Positions 41,259 through 51,195 are shown, counted from the first letter of the stretch. The stretch is 64,000 nucleotides of DNA from Denitrificimonas halotolerans (GCF_034259425.1 NZ_JAXIVU010000002.1:186001-250000), one strand, 5' to 3'. The notes: a model not told the origin generated them from the sequence alone. A program made the numbers and translations.

Positions 41259-42649
41259 TGCGTTGCCTCCTGTCCCTTTTCTGCTTGCTGGATCCGATCA
41301 GGTGATGCATCCGCTTCGAGCACAAACCCAGACTGAGCACGTGCCGCAGCGGCGCGATTAAGCGCAGCGGTAGCAGTGTTGCTGGCTAGATCACGACGCA
41401 TATCCATTTCCATCTTCATGGAATCAATTTCGGCCTGCAGGTTGGCAACTTTGTCTGATACGTGCTGTTTCGCTTCGGCTACTTTCTGAACATCAGGGTT
41501 TTGCGCACCTGTCATCAGAAGCCGCATGAGCTGCATGCCTTTCCAGATGATGTCAGCCAGTGAAATCTCAGAAAGCAGTCGCTGAGACAGCACTTGACCG
41601 TCAGGGTCATCGCGTAGAGCTTCAATCACACTACGGGATACTGGCAGCATTGGTGTTGATAGTTTACGCAGCTCCTCTTCCGATATTTTTTGGGTTTTGT
41701 CCAACAGCTTGAGCATTATTTCGGCTTTTTCCTCATACACCTCATCTGCCAAGTGGAGCAGTCCAGTGCCCGGTTTAACTACTGATGGGTCACACCCATC
41801 TTGGCACGTTGCAAGCTCAGTTTCTCCAACAACTTTTTTCGCAAACTCCGCTGCTATTTGAGGTGAACTCCACAAAGTACAAATTGCAGCACCGTTACAT
41901 TGAGCTGCAGTTACCATGGCGTTCGTGTTTGAAGTACGACCTACAGTTGTGTTGTAGGCACGGCGGGTTATGTCCTCAGTGAAGGCAATCGGTTTTTGTC
42001 CAGCGCCACCACGCTTTTCACCCATCCACTCAATACCGTTTTCGGTACCGTCTGCCTCAGCTTTTTTCTCTGCGGCAACACTGTCGCCATCAGTTGCTCG
42101 TATAGCTGATTTCATAGCTTCAGCTTTCGCGAGTGAAGCAACGCTTGGTCCGCCATCAAGGTATGAGCCTGCTTGATCCAGGATTGCTTGACATGACATC
42201 TTGGATCTATCGAAATCGACTCGGGCCTGTAAAACACCGTTGCTGAGCAACTCATACAACCCAGGATTAGAGCGTTGAATCAGCATTGCTGGCAGACTCA
42301 TGATCGCGCCAGTTGCTGATTCAACAATACCACCCATAATACTTTTAAATCCGTCAGTCGAGCCATTCAACTGGTTTTTAATAGTCGATTGTAGATCCAT
42401 GTTTCCGCACATCATGTCAGCTTTCCACTGAATACCGAACCCAATGCCTGGTGGGACTATACGTGTGCTTGCTGCCCCATAAGCAGCACCCCCTCCCAGC
42501 TCATAACTCAGTTTGTCGTTTACGGCTGTACCTGATACTTTTTCGTAGGGTCGTTCACGAATATCAAACGCATGAGATGATGTGCTCGTTGCCAGAAGCA
42601 CAGCAATAGCCAATAATTTTAGTGTTGTGTGTGGTGTCTTTATGTTCAT
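41255..42649 (-). CDS. ICE protein, PFL_4711 family (TraH-like)
   Basis: A 464-residue secreted protein with a clear signal peptide (LLAIAVLLATSTSSHA). It follows the PFL_4711 family (TIGR03755), which plays the part of F-plasmid TraH in pilus assembly. Cysteine-containing blocks (MMCGNMDL, KMSCQAIL) and a C-terminal coiled coil (about residues 390-440) fit. It follows the TraU-like gene by nine bases and overlaps the next small membrane gene by four. Confidence 0.88.
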   Translation of the reverse strand: MNIKTPHTTLKLLAIAVLLATSTSSHAFDIRERPYEKVSGTAVNDKLSYELGGGAAYGAASTRIVPPGIGFGIQWKADMMCGNMDLQSTIKNQLNGSTDGFKSIMGGIVESATGAIMSLPAMLIQRSNPGLYELLSNGVLQARVDFDRSKMSCQAILDQAGSYLDGGPSVASLAKAEAMKSAIRATDGDSVAAEKKAEADGTENGIEWMGEKRGGAGQKPIAFTEDITRRAYNTTVGRTSNTNAMVTAAQCNGAAICTLWSSPQIAAEFAKKVVGETELATCQDGCDPSVVKPGTGLLHLADEVYEEKAEIMLKLLDKTQKISEEELRKLSTPMLPVSRSVIEALRDDPDGQVLSQRLLSEISLADIIWKGMQLMRLLMTGAQNPDVQKVAEAKQHVSDKVANLQAEIDSMKMEMDMRRDLASNTATAALNRAAAARAQSGFVLEADASPDRIQQAEKGQEATQ

Positions 42650-42658
42650 TGTGTGTCC

Positions 42659-43615
42659 TTACTGGCCAATTGAATATAAAAAAGTCCCTTTAGGCTCACA
42701 GCAGCGGTAAGGCCGCCAAAGCGCATAGGCATAGCCACCTTGTTCGTCTTGCTCTACGAGACCGGTGGTAGGCCAAACTTCGCAACTGTTTGAGACAGAA
42801 GGGTGTAGTTGCTGCCATTTGTGGGTTTTCATGCTGCCCTCAATGAGAGGGTCCTCATAAGAGCCTGGCGGCCACCAGCCACGGCTTTCTTTTCGACGTG
42901 CGTGAATGCTCTTGTACACGTGGGGTTGACCTGTTCGGACAACAAAGTCTGCTGCTCGCTGAGCCATCACAGCACCGGCTTTTCCGTCATCCCCTTGAAC
43001 TAAAAAGCCTTGTCGAGGGTACACAGAACCCCAGCCATTCATTCCTTTCTGGATTTCTCGCCGACCAGGAATAATAGATTGTGGGTACAGCATCTCTGTT
43101 ACGCCCCAACGCCATCCCGGCACATCCAAAGTGGAAAGGTAATACGGCCTGAAGCCAGTCGTTGCGCTGTCGCAGATGTAATCGCCCATGTTGCTGAGGA
43201 CATAATCAGCAGGGTGTCCGATAACGTCAGCATTTTTGAATCTAGGAAGGTTGTCACGTTTGTTATTCGGGGTGATTAAGTTGCCACCACCCTCTGCTCC
43301 AGGCTTTGCACTGCCTAGAGATGACATCTCAGACCAAGGGTTTGCTCCAGTATTGGCATAGCTGGAAACCACCACTTCTGGAATGTAGTGCTTGACCTTC
43401 ATGCTGGTTCTGACTTTACATGGGTAGCACTTCAGCCAGAAACAAACCCCAACAACACTCCACTCCATACATTGAGTGTTGGCTGTGGCTGCGACTATTT
43501 GTGCGGTGTTAACGGCATGGGCAGGTGTTGAAAATGCAGTACTCGTTATTGCAGCGCTGGCAAACACCAGCAAACTGCAGAATGCTCTGAGAAAAGATTT
43601 CTTTATAGTGTTCAA
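42659..43615 (-). CDS. ICE protein, PFL_4710 family (TraU-like)
   Basis: A 318-residue periplasmic protein. After the signal peptide it has the TraU-type core MEWSVVGVCFWLKCYPCKVR, with the characteristic cysteines, and many aromatic residues. TraU-like proteins are needed for DNA transfer and mating-pair formation. It overlaps the PFL_4709 gene by four bases. TIGR03756 family by recognition. Confidence 0.9.
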   Translation of the reverse strand: MNTIKKSFLRAFCSLLVFASAAITSTAFSTPAHAVNTAQIVAATANTQCMEWSVVGVCFWLKCYPCKVRTSMKVKHYIPEVVVSSYANTGANPWSEMSSLGSAKPGAEGGGNLITPNNKRDNLPRFKNADVIGHPADYVLSNMGDYICDSATTGFRPYYLSTLDVPGWRWGVTEMLYPQSIIPGRREIQKGMNGWGSVYPRQGFLVQGDDGKAGAVMAQRAADFVVRTGQPHVYKSIHARRKESRGWWPPGSYEDPLIEGSMKTHKWQQLHPSVSNSCEVWPTTGLVEQDEQGGYAYALWRPYRCCEPKGTFLYSIGQ

Positions 43616-44049
43616 TTTCTTATCCTCACCAGCGAGTGCGGAACATCATATTCACCGTAACTCACTAGAGATCTCTCACCCTGAAGGCGAGTTACGATAG
43701 CGGGGATATGCGTAACATTGAGACTCCATGCAAGTGACAGACCTGCATAGGCATCCAGAAGCGCTTGCTCGTCCATGACTCGACTCAGCTGATTTCTAAC
43801 GGCCTCAAAATCTTCAGATTTCATGTTTTCTGAAAGATCAAAGTGGCTAATTGCTTGTGTTAGCTCTTCTTCAATTCGGAGCACCTCATCTAAGTAAATA
43901 ACCGGATACCCTCCGTCATCCGTAAACTCATTGGACCGGTCGGTAAACAACAGCACCTGCATGTCTGGCTTATCGGCGGCGTATGCAAATGTGCCAATGA
44001 GCATGGCCACACATGTCAAAACGTTGCACATTAAATTACGAATGCTCAT
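43612..44049 (-). CDS. ICE protein, PFL_4709 family (TrbC-like)
   Basis: A 145-residue secreted protein with a signal peptide ending AYAADKP. The mature part (VLLFTDRSNEF, IYLDEVLRIEEELTQAISHF, and AYAGLSLAWSLNVTHIPAIV) fits the PFL_4709 family (TIGR03757, DUF1525), a thioredoxin-like fold related to TrbC and DsbC partners of TraU. The usual disulfide CxxC is not present. It overlaps the small upstream gene by 14 bases. Confidence 0.86.
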   Translation of the reverse strand: MSIRNLMCNVLTCVAMLIGTFAYAADKPDMQVLLFTDRSNEFTDDGGYPVIYLDEVLRIEEELTQAISHFDLSENMKSEDFEAVRNQLSRVMDEQALLDAYAGLSLAWSLNVTHIPAIVTRLQGERSLVSYGEYDVPHSLVRIRN

Positions 44050-44227
44050 AGCAAGACCTTTCTTTGTCTGAGCAAGGCTTTTTCAGCATTGGGTTGATAA
44101 CCTCTAGGAGCAGCTCTAGAGCTTCCAAGTCCATAGGATTTGGAGATTGCTGCAGACGCCTCACTTCTTGCAGTGAAGCAATCAGTACCGGCGTTAGCGG
44201 TACGTTGAACTCAATCTGTGCAGGCAT
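44036..44227 (-). CDS. small transfer-region protein, 63 aa
   Basis: A 63-residue helical protein (VLIASLQEVRRLQQSPNPMD, LEALELLLEVINPML). It overlaps the end of the TraC-like ATPase gene by 17 bases and the start of the PFL_4709 gene by 14, so it is embedded in the operon. Related ICEs often have a DsbC-like or other gene at this place. Family not recognised. Confidence 0.6.
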   Translation of the reverse strand: MPAQIEFNVPLTPVLIASLQEVRRLQQSPNPMDLEALELLLEVINPMLKKPCSDKERSCYEHS

Positions 44228-47072
44228 CTTCCAGTCCTTCTTCTACGTCAACTTCTTTACAGGCGGCGTCAGTTTGGCTAGAAAACAGATGTTTCCATGG
44301 CATCGGTTGGATTCCACGTGCTCGGTCAATTTGTTCGGCAACGTGGAATGCGGCCTCAAGCTCTGAACAGTTGTGTTCTTCCATTAAGATCATTCGTTCA
44401 CGTTTCTCCTCACCTTCAGTCATCGCTAAAGCTAGGAAAAGCGAAGGTGGAACAGCACGAAAAAGAAAGTCTTGGTTGCGAGATAAAACGACTCCTTCGG
44501 TGTACTTTTGGGGCTCTTTGTTAGCAGATAGCAGCAGGGCTTCCTGTGCGGGAGTTAGCTCTTTAAATCGAGCAATATCGTTGATCTCTTGCTTAGGCAT
44601 TACCAGACAGATCCACCACTCAATCATATTGAGCATTGTTTCTGCAGAGCCTGGGAAGTCGGCCAAGTTTTGAGTCGCGAGCCAGAACCAAGCGCGTAAC
44701 TTACGCCACATTTTTGTGATCTTTACAGCATAAGGCGCAACCAGCGGGTTCTTGGTGATCATGTGACCCTCGTCCGTGATCATCACGATGTCACGACCCG
44801 TGTACTGGTCGCGTTCGGCAATATTGTTGACCGTGTTCATCAGCGTTATGTAGCTGATCGCCATTTGTGCTTCGTATCCCTCACGTGCAAAAGTGGCTAG
44901 GTCAACAATGGTGACATCAGCTTCAGGCCAACTGGATCCTGCACGGTTGAACATTTCTCCATCAAAACCTTGAGTGAAAAGGCGCATTGCAGAGGCCATG
45001 TCTCTGTATCGGGTACGCAAATCACCTTCTTCGGCATCAGCTCTACGCTCAAACGCCGCAATCACATCCTCTGTCAGAACAGGCCTTTGTTCTTTCGTGC
45101 ACCTTTGGGCCGCTTCTAAAATACATGCTCGAATCGTGCTTTCATCTGCTCGGTTCAAGCGTTCTATTTCACGTAGCTCTCCACCGGTGATCATCAGTTT
45201 AGCCGTGATGGCCAGCTCGCCTAAGATGTCGCGTTCTTCATCGGTTTCTTCCGGCTCTTCGTTTACATCAATGTTTTTCTGATGTTCAGGCTCACAGAGC
45301 AGTCGTGCATCAGCAAATGGTGCCAGCGTCACTGGAGAGCCAGGCTTGAGTGAAACTTTGTTCACTGAGAGGCCCATCAGTTTGAAAAAATCTGCTAGTA
45401 GCCCAAATGAGTTACCGGCTTCAACGACAAATAACCGGGGACGATACACAGCCATCAACTGAGCCATGAGAGAGACCAGCGACGCCGACTTACCTGAGCC
45501 TGTTGGCCCGAAAATAAGCGCATGTGCATTCATCGAACGGTCAAGTCGACTGAGCGGGTCAAATGTTACTGGCGCACCACCTCGGTTAAAAAAAGTGATG
45601 CCAGGGTTGCCGGTTCCTGTGGTGCGTCCCCAGAACGGGGCTAAATTGGTGAAGTGCTGTGCAAACATGAGCTTGCTGTACCACAGTTTTTTATCTAACT
45701 GTGGCTTGAAAACCATGGGTAACCAGCGGATGTATGAATTACAGGGTGCAATTTCATCTGCAGGCTCTACTGGTTGTAGCCCCGCCCCCAATAATTTGTT
45801 TAGCAGTAACACCGAATTGTCTTCTAGCTCTTTTTCAGAGTCAGCTCGCATATAAAATGCAATAGAGCCTTGGTACAGCCGGTGTTTGCTGCCCATCATG
45901 TCTTTAGCTGAGTTGATGTCATCCTGGACTTGCTCAGACTCTAGGTTCTCACCAATGGCTTTTTTTGCGAGTCGATTTAGTCGATCTTCCAATATGTCTT
46001 GTGGAGTTAACAGCATGGTGAGCGACATCATTGTGTGCTCAGGGAGCTGGTCAAACAGAGCGTTATAGCCATCACCGGTTGCGATTTCTCCTGCAACCTG
46101 CCCAATAATGGGTGGCTTGCGGATACGGTCTACCACCATTACACGATGGGGGAGGCCGTCGAAGTACCAGTACCCCTTTTCGTGATCACTGATAGGCTCG
46201 CTATTAAATAGTTGTTCGGCAAAATCGTGATCGAACGGCAGTTCAAGTAAGCCTGTATCAGCGCTTTCGTCAGCTGTTTGTTTGTATGGGGCAGCTTTAT
46301 AAAAGTCAGCTGGGTGCTCAAAGCCTTTGGGTTTTGGGTTGAAAAATGGCATGAGCCAGTTATAAAAACCTTCACCATCCAGACGCTTGGACGGCACGCC
46401 TGCACCGGCCAATGCGCCTGTAAGCCGCTCACAAACCTGCTCTAGCTGAGCAGTAGGTTCAACAACGAAGGAAGAATTGCTCTCACGCTCTGGAATCCAG
46501 CGGTACAGGCATAGATAAACTTGTCGACTTTTTCCACGCCACGGTAGTTTTGTAACGCGTTCATCAAGGAACAGCCCACCTGGTTTTGAAATAGCTACCA
46601 GATGATGCTCCATAAGCTCCAGATAATGATCTGTGAAATGTGTGCCGTGGGCTTTATCACTGTCTTCCTTGCGGGCATCACGAGATTTAATGTATTGCTC
46701 CAAGTTGCCCATATATTCAGCTGTTGAGTCAACGTCCTGGCAGAATAGTTGAATCACCCAGGGACTGTCTTCAACCTCTTTAAATGAATCCTGCAGAGCA
46801 TCTTCAATCATGTCTCGGACAGATTGAAGCCAGTCAGGCATTCGACCTTCGGTTCCTATTGGGCGTAATTCAAAAACAGCACCAACACTGCGGCCATCTT
46901 CTAGCAAAAAGCACTTATGATCAGACAGGTACTCCACCCAAGGAAGGTATTGGGGAAAGCCTGGGTGCTTGTCGTCATACAGCTTTTGCTCGTCAGCAAT
47001 AGTTGCTCTAGTAGGCTCACCAGAAAGCTTAATATCGGCGGTTGTATTGCGCTTAAACAGAGTTAGCATCAA
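44211..47072 (-). CDS. traC: conjugative transfer ATPase, PFL_4706 family (TraC/VirB4)
   Basis: A 953-residue VirB4-class ATPase, the energy source for pilus assembly. Walker A is FGPTGSGKSAS (521-531), Walker B lies in DIVMITDEGHMI in the last quarter, and the arginine-finger region LRAWFWLATQNLADF follows. The N-terminal TraC-type domain is complete and length is normal for TIGR03744. It overlaps the lipoprotein gene before it by four bases. It acts at the inner membrane as a hexamer. Confidence 0.94.
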   Translation of the reverse strand: MMLTLFKRNTTADIKLSGEPTRATIADEQKLYDDKHPGFPQYLPWVEYLSDHKCFLLEDGRSVGAVFELRPIGTEGRMPDWLQSVRDMIEDALQDSFKEVEDSPWVIQLFCQDVDSTAEYMGNLEQYIKSRDARKEDSDKAHGTHFTDHYLELMEHHLVAISKPGGLFLDERVTKLPWRGKSRQVYLCLYRWIPERESNSSFVVEPTAQLEQVCERLTGALAGAGVPSKRLDGEGFYNWLMPFFNPKPKGFEHPADFYKAAPYKQTADESADTGLLELPFDHDFAEQLFNSEPISDHEKGYWYFDGLPHRVMVVDRIRKPPIIGQVAGEIATGDGYNALFDQLPEHTMMSLTMLLTPQDILEDRLNRLAKKAIGENLESEQVQDDINSAKDMMGSKHRLYQGSIAFYMRADSEKELEDNSVLLLNKLLGAGLQPVEPADEIAPCNSYIRWLPMVFKPQLDKKLWYSKLMFAQHFTNLAPFWGRTTGTGNPGITFFNRGGAPVTFDPLSRLDRSMNAHALIFGPTGSGKSASLVSLMAQLMAVYRPRLFVVEAGNSFGLLADFFKLMGLSVNKVSLKPGSPVTLAPFADARLLCEPEHQKNIDVNEEPEETDEERDILGELAITAKLMITGGELREIERLNRADESTIRACILEAAQRCTKEQRPVLTEDVIAAFERRADAEEGDLRTRYRDMASAMRLFTQGFDGEMFNRAGSSWPEADVTIVDLATFAREGYEAQMAISYITLMNTVNNIAERDQYTGRDIVMITDEGHMITKNPLVAPYAVKITKMWRKLRAWFWLATQNLADFPGSAETMLNMIEWWICLVMPKQEINDIARFKELTPAQEALLLSANKEPQKYTEGVVLSRNQDFLFRAVPPSLFLALAMTEGEEKRERMILMEEHNCSELEAAFHVAEQIDRARGIQPMPWKHLFSSQTDAACKEVDVEEGLEDACTD

Positions 47073-47482
47073 TAGTCCTCCAGTCGCTCGCCAGGCATGG
47101 CGTACTGCACTTTGTTGTATAGTGGGAAAACAGTTGAATAACCGGGTACTGGAGCACCTTCAGAGCCAGCTAGGTGCGGATAGACGTACATAACGAGATC
47201 TGGGTTAGGCAGTCGTTTGAATTGGCTATAAATTTCATTAGCAGCCGTTCGAGTGTAGGCTTGTTGATTGGTGATATGAGAATCATCAATCGAGCGTCGC
47301 AAAACGCTACGTGCATCCATTAGGTCTTGCTGCATGCCACCACCACCGGCGTTACGCCAAATGTCATGCATTGTCGTTTCGCCGTGCGGAAAGGTTTTTT
47401 CTTTGTTTGTGCTGCACCCCGACACTAGGACGGCAGCGGCAATTAAACTAATCAAGCCAAATGATTTCATCGTGTTCTTCAT
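47069..47482 (-). CDS. conjugative transfer region lipoprotein (TIGR03751 family)
   Basis: A 137-residue lipoprotein with lipobox VLVSGC. The mature part starts STNKEKTFPHGETTMHDIW, which is the family signature, and has a proline-rich end (YSTVFPLYNKVQYAMPGERL). It is the VirB7-like small lipoprotein of the secretion channel. The start at 47482 is chosen over the upstream 47581, which would lack a signal peptide at its N-terminus; ATG 47470 is an alternative. Confidence 0.87.
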   Translation of the reverse strand: MKNTMKSFGLISLIAAAVLVSGCSTNKEKTFPHGETTMHDIWRNAGGGGMQQDLMDARSVLRRSIDDSHITNQQAYTRTAANEIYSQFKRLPNPDLVMYVYPHLAGSEGAPVPGYSTVFPLYNKVQYAMPGERLEDY

Positions 47483-48875
47483 TGTGTTTAACCTTGCGTC
47501 CAAAATTTTCGTAATCGAGAGTGATTTCACGGTCAATATGTACAGCGACCTCTTGGTGGGGAGGCACATAAACAGCAGCAAATGCCTGGCCGTACATTTT
47601 TCCTACCCAATCCTGAATATCGCCGACACCTCTTTGCAAAATCGCATTGAATGCCTGATCGTTGTCAGTGATTGTGGTGCCACCGGCAGAAACCTGTACG
47701 TTGTTACCATCACTGGAGAAGATGCGGGCGATTGCAGCACCTGCTGCTGTGATCAGGCTGTTATTGGTGATGTATTCCTTGGCATTGGACTTGCGGTCCC
47801 CTGCAATGCACGGAATACCAAAGGGGTCACTGATGTAGCCAATACCACCTGTAATGCTGTTACGGTTCTGGCTACCTGATGAACTGCGGTTACGCTGTAT
47901 TTTTTCAGGCTCCGGAAGGGTGCGGATGGTGCCGTCTTCAAAAATAAAGGTGATGGTTTCTACCTGACCGCGAACACAGGAAAGAGTCCAGTCACCTTGA
48001 GCTGTGCCTGACATCACAGCACCGCTAATTTCTGGTAACTCAATACCGTTGGCAGCTAAGTTATCCTTGCCCAGCAGAACCTTGAAGGGGTAGGGGTCAT
48101 TCACCGTACCGTCAACGGGTACACGGCCAATAAGTGCAGTCATGCTGATCGAGCCAAGCAAAGTTGAGTTTTCAGCAATTGTGAAGACTGGATCCACGTT
48201 ATCGTTACGGTTCTTGGCCTCTTTACTGTCGTCAGGAGAGCCTAGTGAGCTCTTTGCAGCTTGCTGCTGTTTGTCCAGGACTGAACCATCGAGAGGGTTC
48301 TTGAAAGAAGATGGAAAAGCGAAAGGACTGTCCTTGACTCCACCTCGGGTATCAGTTTCAAGTCCATCACTCGGATCTATCCAAATAATCTCAGCTGCGT
48401 TCTTGCTTTCTTCCTGTTCCAGTCCTAGACCAATTGGAAAATCGGACATGCTTCCGTTGGAAACTTTGTTTTCAAGCTCAGACATCATCTGCATCATTTG
48501 GCTTGTGAGTTGCTGGGCTTCTGCTTTAACAGCATCGCTTTCACTGTTGGCACGAGCGAGAGTCTGCTCCATGCGCTTTTCCCATTCACGGCTGCGTTCT
48601 TCAAGATCACGATTGGTATCAGATAATTGATCATTTTTATCGTTAGCTGATTTGATTTGAGTACGCATGTGGCGTAACTCACCGACCAGGGTACGCAGGG
48701 TATCCGCAGGAGTGTCGCCCTCAATGCCAAGTTCACGCGCTTCTTCTTGAGTGAGCATCAACTCTGCTGCAGCGCGCTGTGAGTCTGAAGGTTGGCGGGG
48801 TTGAGCAAATATGATGATCAAAACGCCTATGATCAGGGCGGGCACCACAAACTTGAATAAAACATTACTTTTCAT
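47448..48875 (-). CDS. ICE protein, PFL_4705 family (TraB/VirB10)
   Basis: A 475-residue VirB10-class scaffold that spans inner membrane, periplasm and outer membrane. A single N-terminal membrane helix (FKFVVPALIIGVLIIIFAQP) is followed by a long coiled coil (about residues 55-140), a linker, and a C-terminal beta-barrel domain (TENSTLLG-like IAENSTLLGSISMTALIGRV). TIGR03752 type. It overlaps its neighbours on both sides. Confidence 0.92.
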   Translation of the reverse strand: MKSNVLFKFVVPALIIGVLIIIFAQPRQPSDSQRAAAELMLTQEEARELGIEGDTPADTLRTLVGELRHMRTQIKSANDKNDQLSDTNRDLEERSREWEKRMEQTLARANSESDAVKAEAQQLTSQMMQMMSELENKVSNGSMSDFPIGLGLEQEESKNAAEIIWIDPSDGLETDTRGGVKDSPFAFPSSFKNPLDGSVLDKQQQAAKSSLGSPDDSKEAKNRNDNVDPVFTIAENSTLLGSISMTALIGRVPVDGTVNDPYPFKVLLGKDNLAANGIELPEISGAVMSGTAQGDWTLSCVRGQVETITFIFEDGTIRTLPEPEKIQRNRSSSGSQNRNSITGGIGYISDPFGIPCIAGDRKSNAKEYITNNSLITAAGAAIARIFSSDGNNVQVSAGGTTITDNDQAFNAILQRGVGDIQDWVGKMYGQAFAAVYVPPHQEVAVHIDREITLDYENFGRKVKHNEEHDEIIWLD

Positions 48876-49707
48876 GGCTTAGCTCCTGGGTAGATTCAGG
48901 TGCCATCAAAGCCAGAGGTAAGAATTTTTCTAACCCCCCATGGCGGGTGATCATATAGGCAATAGTCGTGTCTTCAGGGGTGCCAAGTGAGCCTAGCCAA
49001 GCGTGCTGAAAAGCCACTGAATACAGATTGGCTTGCACGTCTCTAGGATCCAGTTCAACTTTACCTGCGCGTTGATGCTGGATACGCACCGCTGTAAGGG
49101 TGTAACTGCCCAGTTTAAAAGCCGCGACTGCTTCCGCTTTGATGGGTAGCATGGGTAAAACAGGTAAGTTTCCTGAAACTTTGACAGGCACTTGCCTGAG
49201 TCCCGCAACGGGTTCAACTGTGCGCATTGGCGCATATAGCATTTGTGCTGCATAGCGAGTAAGCGCAACAGGTGCGGGAATGCTTAATGCTTTATTTTGT
49301 ACTTTAGCGAGCTGCTCCTTTGATTCAGTGCTGCGCTGATATTGAACATCCCCATCGTATAGAATCCGCATTGGCTCAAGAGGCTTATCCGTTGCCGGTA
49401 CTGTGCCAATATCCAGCAGGATTAGCTCACCTGTTTCAACATCCTGAACCTGCAGTCGTGATGGTTCAATTTCGTCAGTTGCTAGTAGATACAGGGCTCC
49501 TGATGCTGACTGGACGCGTAACTGGCCAGTAAGCTGGCTAGACACACCCACTCGGACATTTTTATCAAGAAAAATAACCCGTTCTTGGTCTTTAACCAAC
49601 GGTACAGGGATTGGCAGACGTTCCCATTGGATCAGCTCAATAGCAAAGGCTGGTGCGCAGCTCAGTAGCAGCCCTACAGCCATAATTCGTTTTAAACTAG
49701 ACTTCAT
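48865..49707 (-). CDS. ICE protein, PFL_4704 family (TraK/VirB9)
   Basis: A 280-residue secreted protein with signal peptide (LLLSCAPAFA). The mature N-terminal half (IELIQWERLPIPVPLVKDQE, FLDKNVRVGV) and C-terminal beta-rich half match TIGR03749, the TraK/VirB9-like ring component of the outer-membrane core. It overlaps the TraE-like gene by four bases. Confidence 0.9.
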   Translation of the reverse strand: MKSSLKRIMAVGLLLSCAPAFAIELIQWERLPIPVPLVKDQERVIFLDKNVRVGVSSQLTGQLRVQSASGALYLLATDEIEPSRLQVQDVETGELILLDIGTVPATDKPLEPMRILYDGDVQYQRSTESKEQLAKVQNKALSIPAPVALTRYAAQMLYAPMRTVEPVAGLRQVPVKVSGNLPVLPMLPIKAEAVAAFKLGSYTLTAVRIQHQRAGKVELDPRDVQANLYSVAFQHAWLGSLGTPEDTTIAYMITRHGGLEKFLPLALMAPESTQELSHEK

Positions 49708-50348
49708 AGAGCACCTTCACCTTCAATTTCCAGTCGTTGAATTTGACCTGCAAAACAATCCAGAGCGAGGCCGTAAGGGTTCTGCTTTGGATCAACGTCA
49801 TGGCGCAGAACCCGAAGCGGGTAGCGTGATGCGCTACGTTTTACGGGCTCGTTCAAAAAATACTCATCAGCGTTAAGATCCAAATTTACAATCCATGAGT
49901 TTCTTGAGTCCTGGATGACTCGGTATTCAGGGTTATCAATAAATCCACGTCCTATTAGTTCGTATATTCCACGAACTCTGTTCCGCAACTCGCCGGCTGT
50001 TCGACGCTTTTTAACGTCATCCTGTAATTCGGCGCGACAGGAATCCGTTAACAGATGCCTCATTCGCTCAATATTTTTTTCATAATCAATATTGCCGTCA
50101 TTGGGCCAGCGATTAAGTTGTTGATACACATATAGTCCAAAGCCATAGACGCTTTCAGGCGGAACATCCCACCACAAGCGAGTTGAGCCCGAGCGTAAGT
50201 CGGGTGGAACATGCACTGTCAAATTGTCAGGAGCTGTTTTCCAGCCATAGAAAAAAGCACCGGCAACAATTGCAATCCCCACAATGGCTCCTCGCAATGT
50301 ATTGATATGAGCTTTTTGCTGATCAATCGTATTTTTAAACCGGCTCAC
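49704..50348 (-). CDS. ICE protein, PFL_4703 family (TraE/VirB8)
   Basis: A 214-residue bitopic inner-membrane protein. After a short cytoplasmic lead there is one helix (GAIVGIAIVAGAFFYGWKTA) and a periplasmic VirB8-like domain (YVYQQLNRWPNDGNIDYEKN, then RGIYELIGRGFIDNPEYRVI). TIGR03746 type. It links the inner- and outer-membrane parts of the channel. It lies two bases after the TraL-like gene. Confidence 0.91.
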   Translation of the reverse strand: MSRFKNTIDQQKAHINTLRGAIVGIAIVAGAFFYGWKTAPDNLTVHVPPDLRSGSTRLWWDVPPESVYGFGLYVYQQLNRWPNDGNIDYEKNIERMRHLLTDSCRAELQDDVKKRRTAGELRNRVRGIYELIGRGFIDNPEYRVIQDSRNSWIVNLDLNADEYFLNEPVKRSASRYPLRVLRHDVDPKQNPYGLALDCFAGQIQRLEIEGEGAL

Positions 50349-50350
50349 AG

Positions 50351-50779
50351 TTATCTCTCCAAACTGGAATTGTTTGATTTACGTTGAATATGTTTCTCAT
50401 CTCGTCGAATTGACCAAGGTCCAGAACGTAAAATTAACTCTGCTCCTTGCCCCATCGGGAATCCTTTTTTGGCCATCTGGTACTGGACTACACGGTAGAT
50501 CCATGTGTTTGGCTTGCCGCGTTTAAGTCGGCGAATCATTCCACCTCCGAACACAATCGCAATGCCGGGTCCAATGAGTAAAATTGAAGCGAGTAGCGCA
50601 GTAGTCTCACCGGTCAAAGCCATTAGAAATAATCCTAAGGGTAGGCCCATAGCTGCTCCTGTTCCCCCTACAAGAAACAGTTCATCCGAGGTCATACCTC
50701 TAAAGACAGTTGGATCTCGGTCAAGGCGGCCCGGCAGAAATAGCACAGTGCCGTCCGGGGCTTTTTCAAGTGATGACAT
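50351..50779 (-). CDS. conjugative transfer region protein, TIGR03750 family (TraL/VirB3-like)
   Basis: A 142-residue protein with two adjacent membrane helices (about 33-53 and 58-78) followed by a basic segment (RRLKRGKPNTWIYRVVQYQM). The family is the TraL/VirB3 equivalent of this ICE type. It has a good Shine-Dalgarno (AAGGAG) and follows the pilin-like gene. Confidence 0.88.
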   Translation of the reverse strand: MSSLEKAPDGTVLFLPGRLDRDPTVFRGMTSDELFLVGGTGAAMGLPLGLFLMALTGETTALLASILLIGPGIAIVFGGGMIRRLKRGKPNTWIYRVVQYQMAKKGFPMGQGAELILRSGPWSIRRDEKHIQRKSNNSSLER

Positions 50780-50820
50780 ACTTCGCTCCTTGCTTCATAT
50801 TTGATCTAGTAAAGGGTTAA

Positions 50821-51195
50821 TTATTGGGCGTTGATACCAGTCAGGGCGCTAATGCCGCCCATTTTTCCGAGCATCCAGAAAACAACAACGAGCATGATTG
50901 CACCGACCAGTGCTACCGCACCGAAATCTGTCCAAGTTTTCTTGCCTTTCTGCACTTCGCTAAATACCGCGATGGCATAGTAGGCAACACCCAGAAAGCC
51001 TAATGCTGCCACCACCAATCCTGCGAAGTTGAAACCCTGACCAGCAGTCCCTTTTGCATCCTTCAAAAATTCTTTCGCGTCAACGCCACCAAAGCTTCCT
51101 CCATTGGCAAAGACAGGCGCTGTAGCGATGCTGCAGAACAACATGAGTAATGTATTGCCTGCAGTGGCTTTAACTTTCTGTAATATTTTTAGCAT
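50821..51195 (-). CDS. ICE protein, PFL_4702 family (TraA/VirB2-like pilin)
   Basis: A 124-residue pre-pilin-like protein. A signal peptide ends at AAPVFANGG-like TAPVFANG, then two hydrophobic helices (about 60-80 and 95-115) separated by a short polar loop (VQKGKKTWTD), the VirB2 pattern. TIGR03745 type. The ATG at 51195 with GGAG ten bases upstream is preferred to the TTG five codons earlier. It is expected to form the conjugative pilus. Confidence 0.88.
   Translation of the reverse strand: MLKILQKVKATAGNTLLMLFCSIATAPVFANGGSFGGVDAKEFLKDAKGTAGQGFNFAGLVVAALGFLGVAYYAIAVFSEVQKGKKTWTDFGAVALVGAIMLVVVFWMLGKMGGISALTGINAQ

Noticed and set aside
44218..44673. 151-residue plus-strand frame inside the TraC-like gene
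   Set aside because: It is antisense to a well-conserved ATPase and has a composition typical of a shadow frame.
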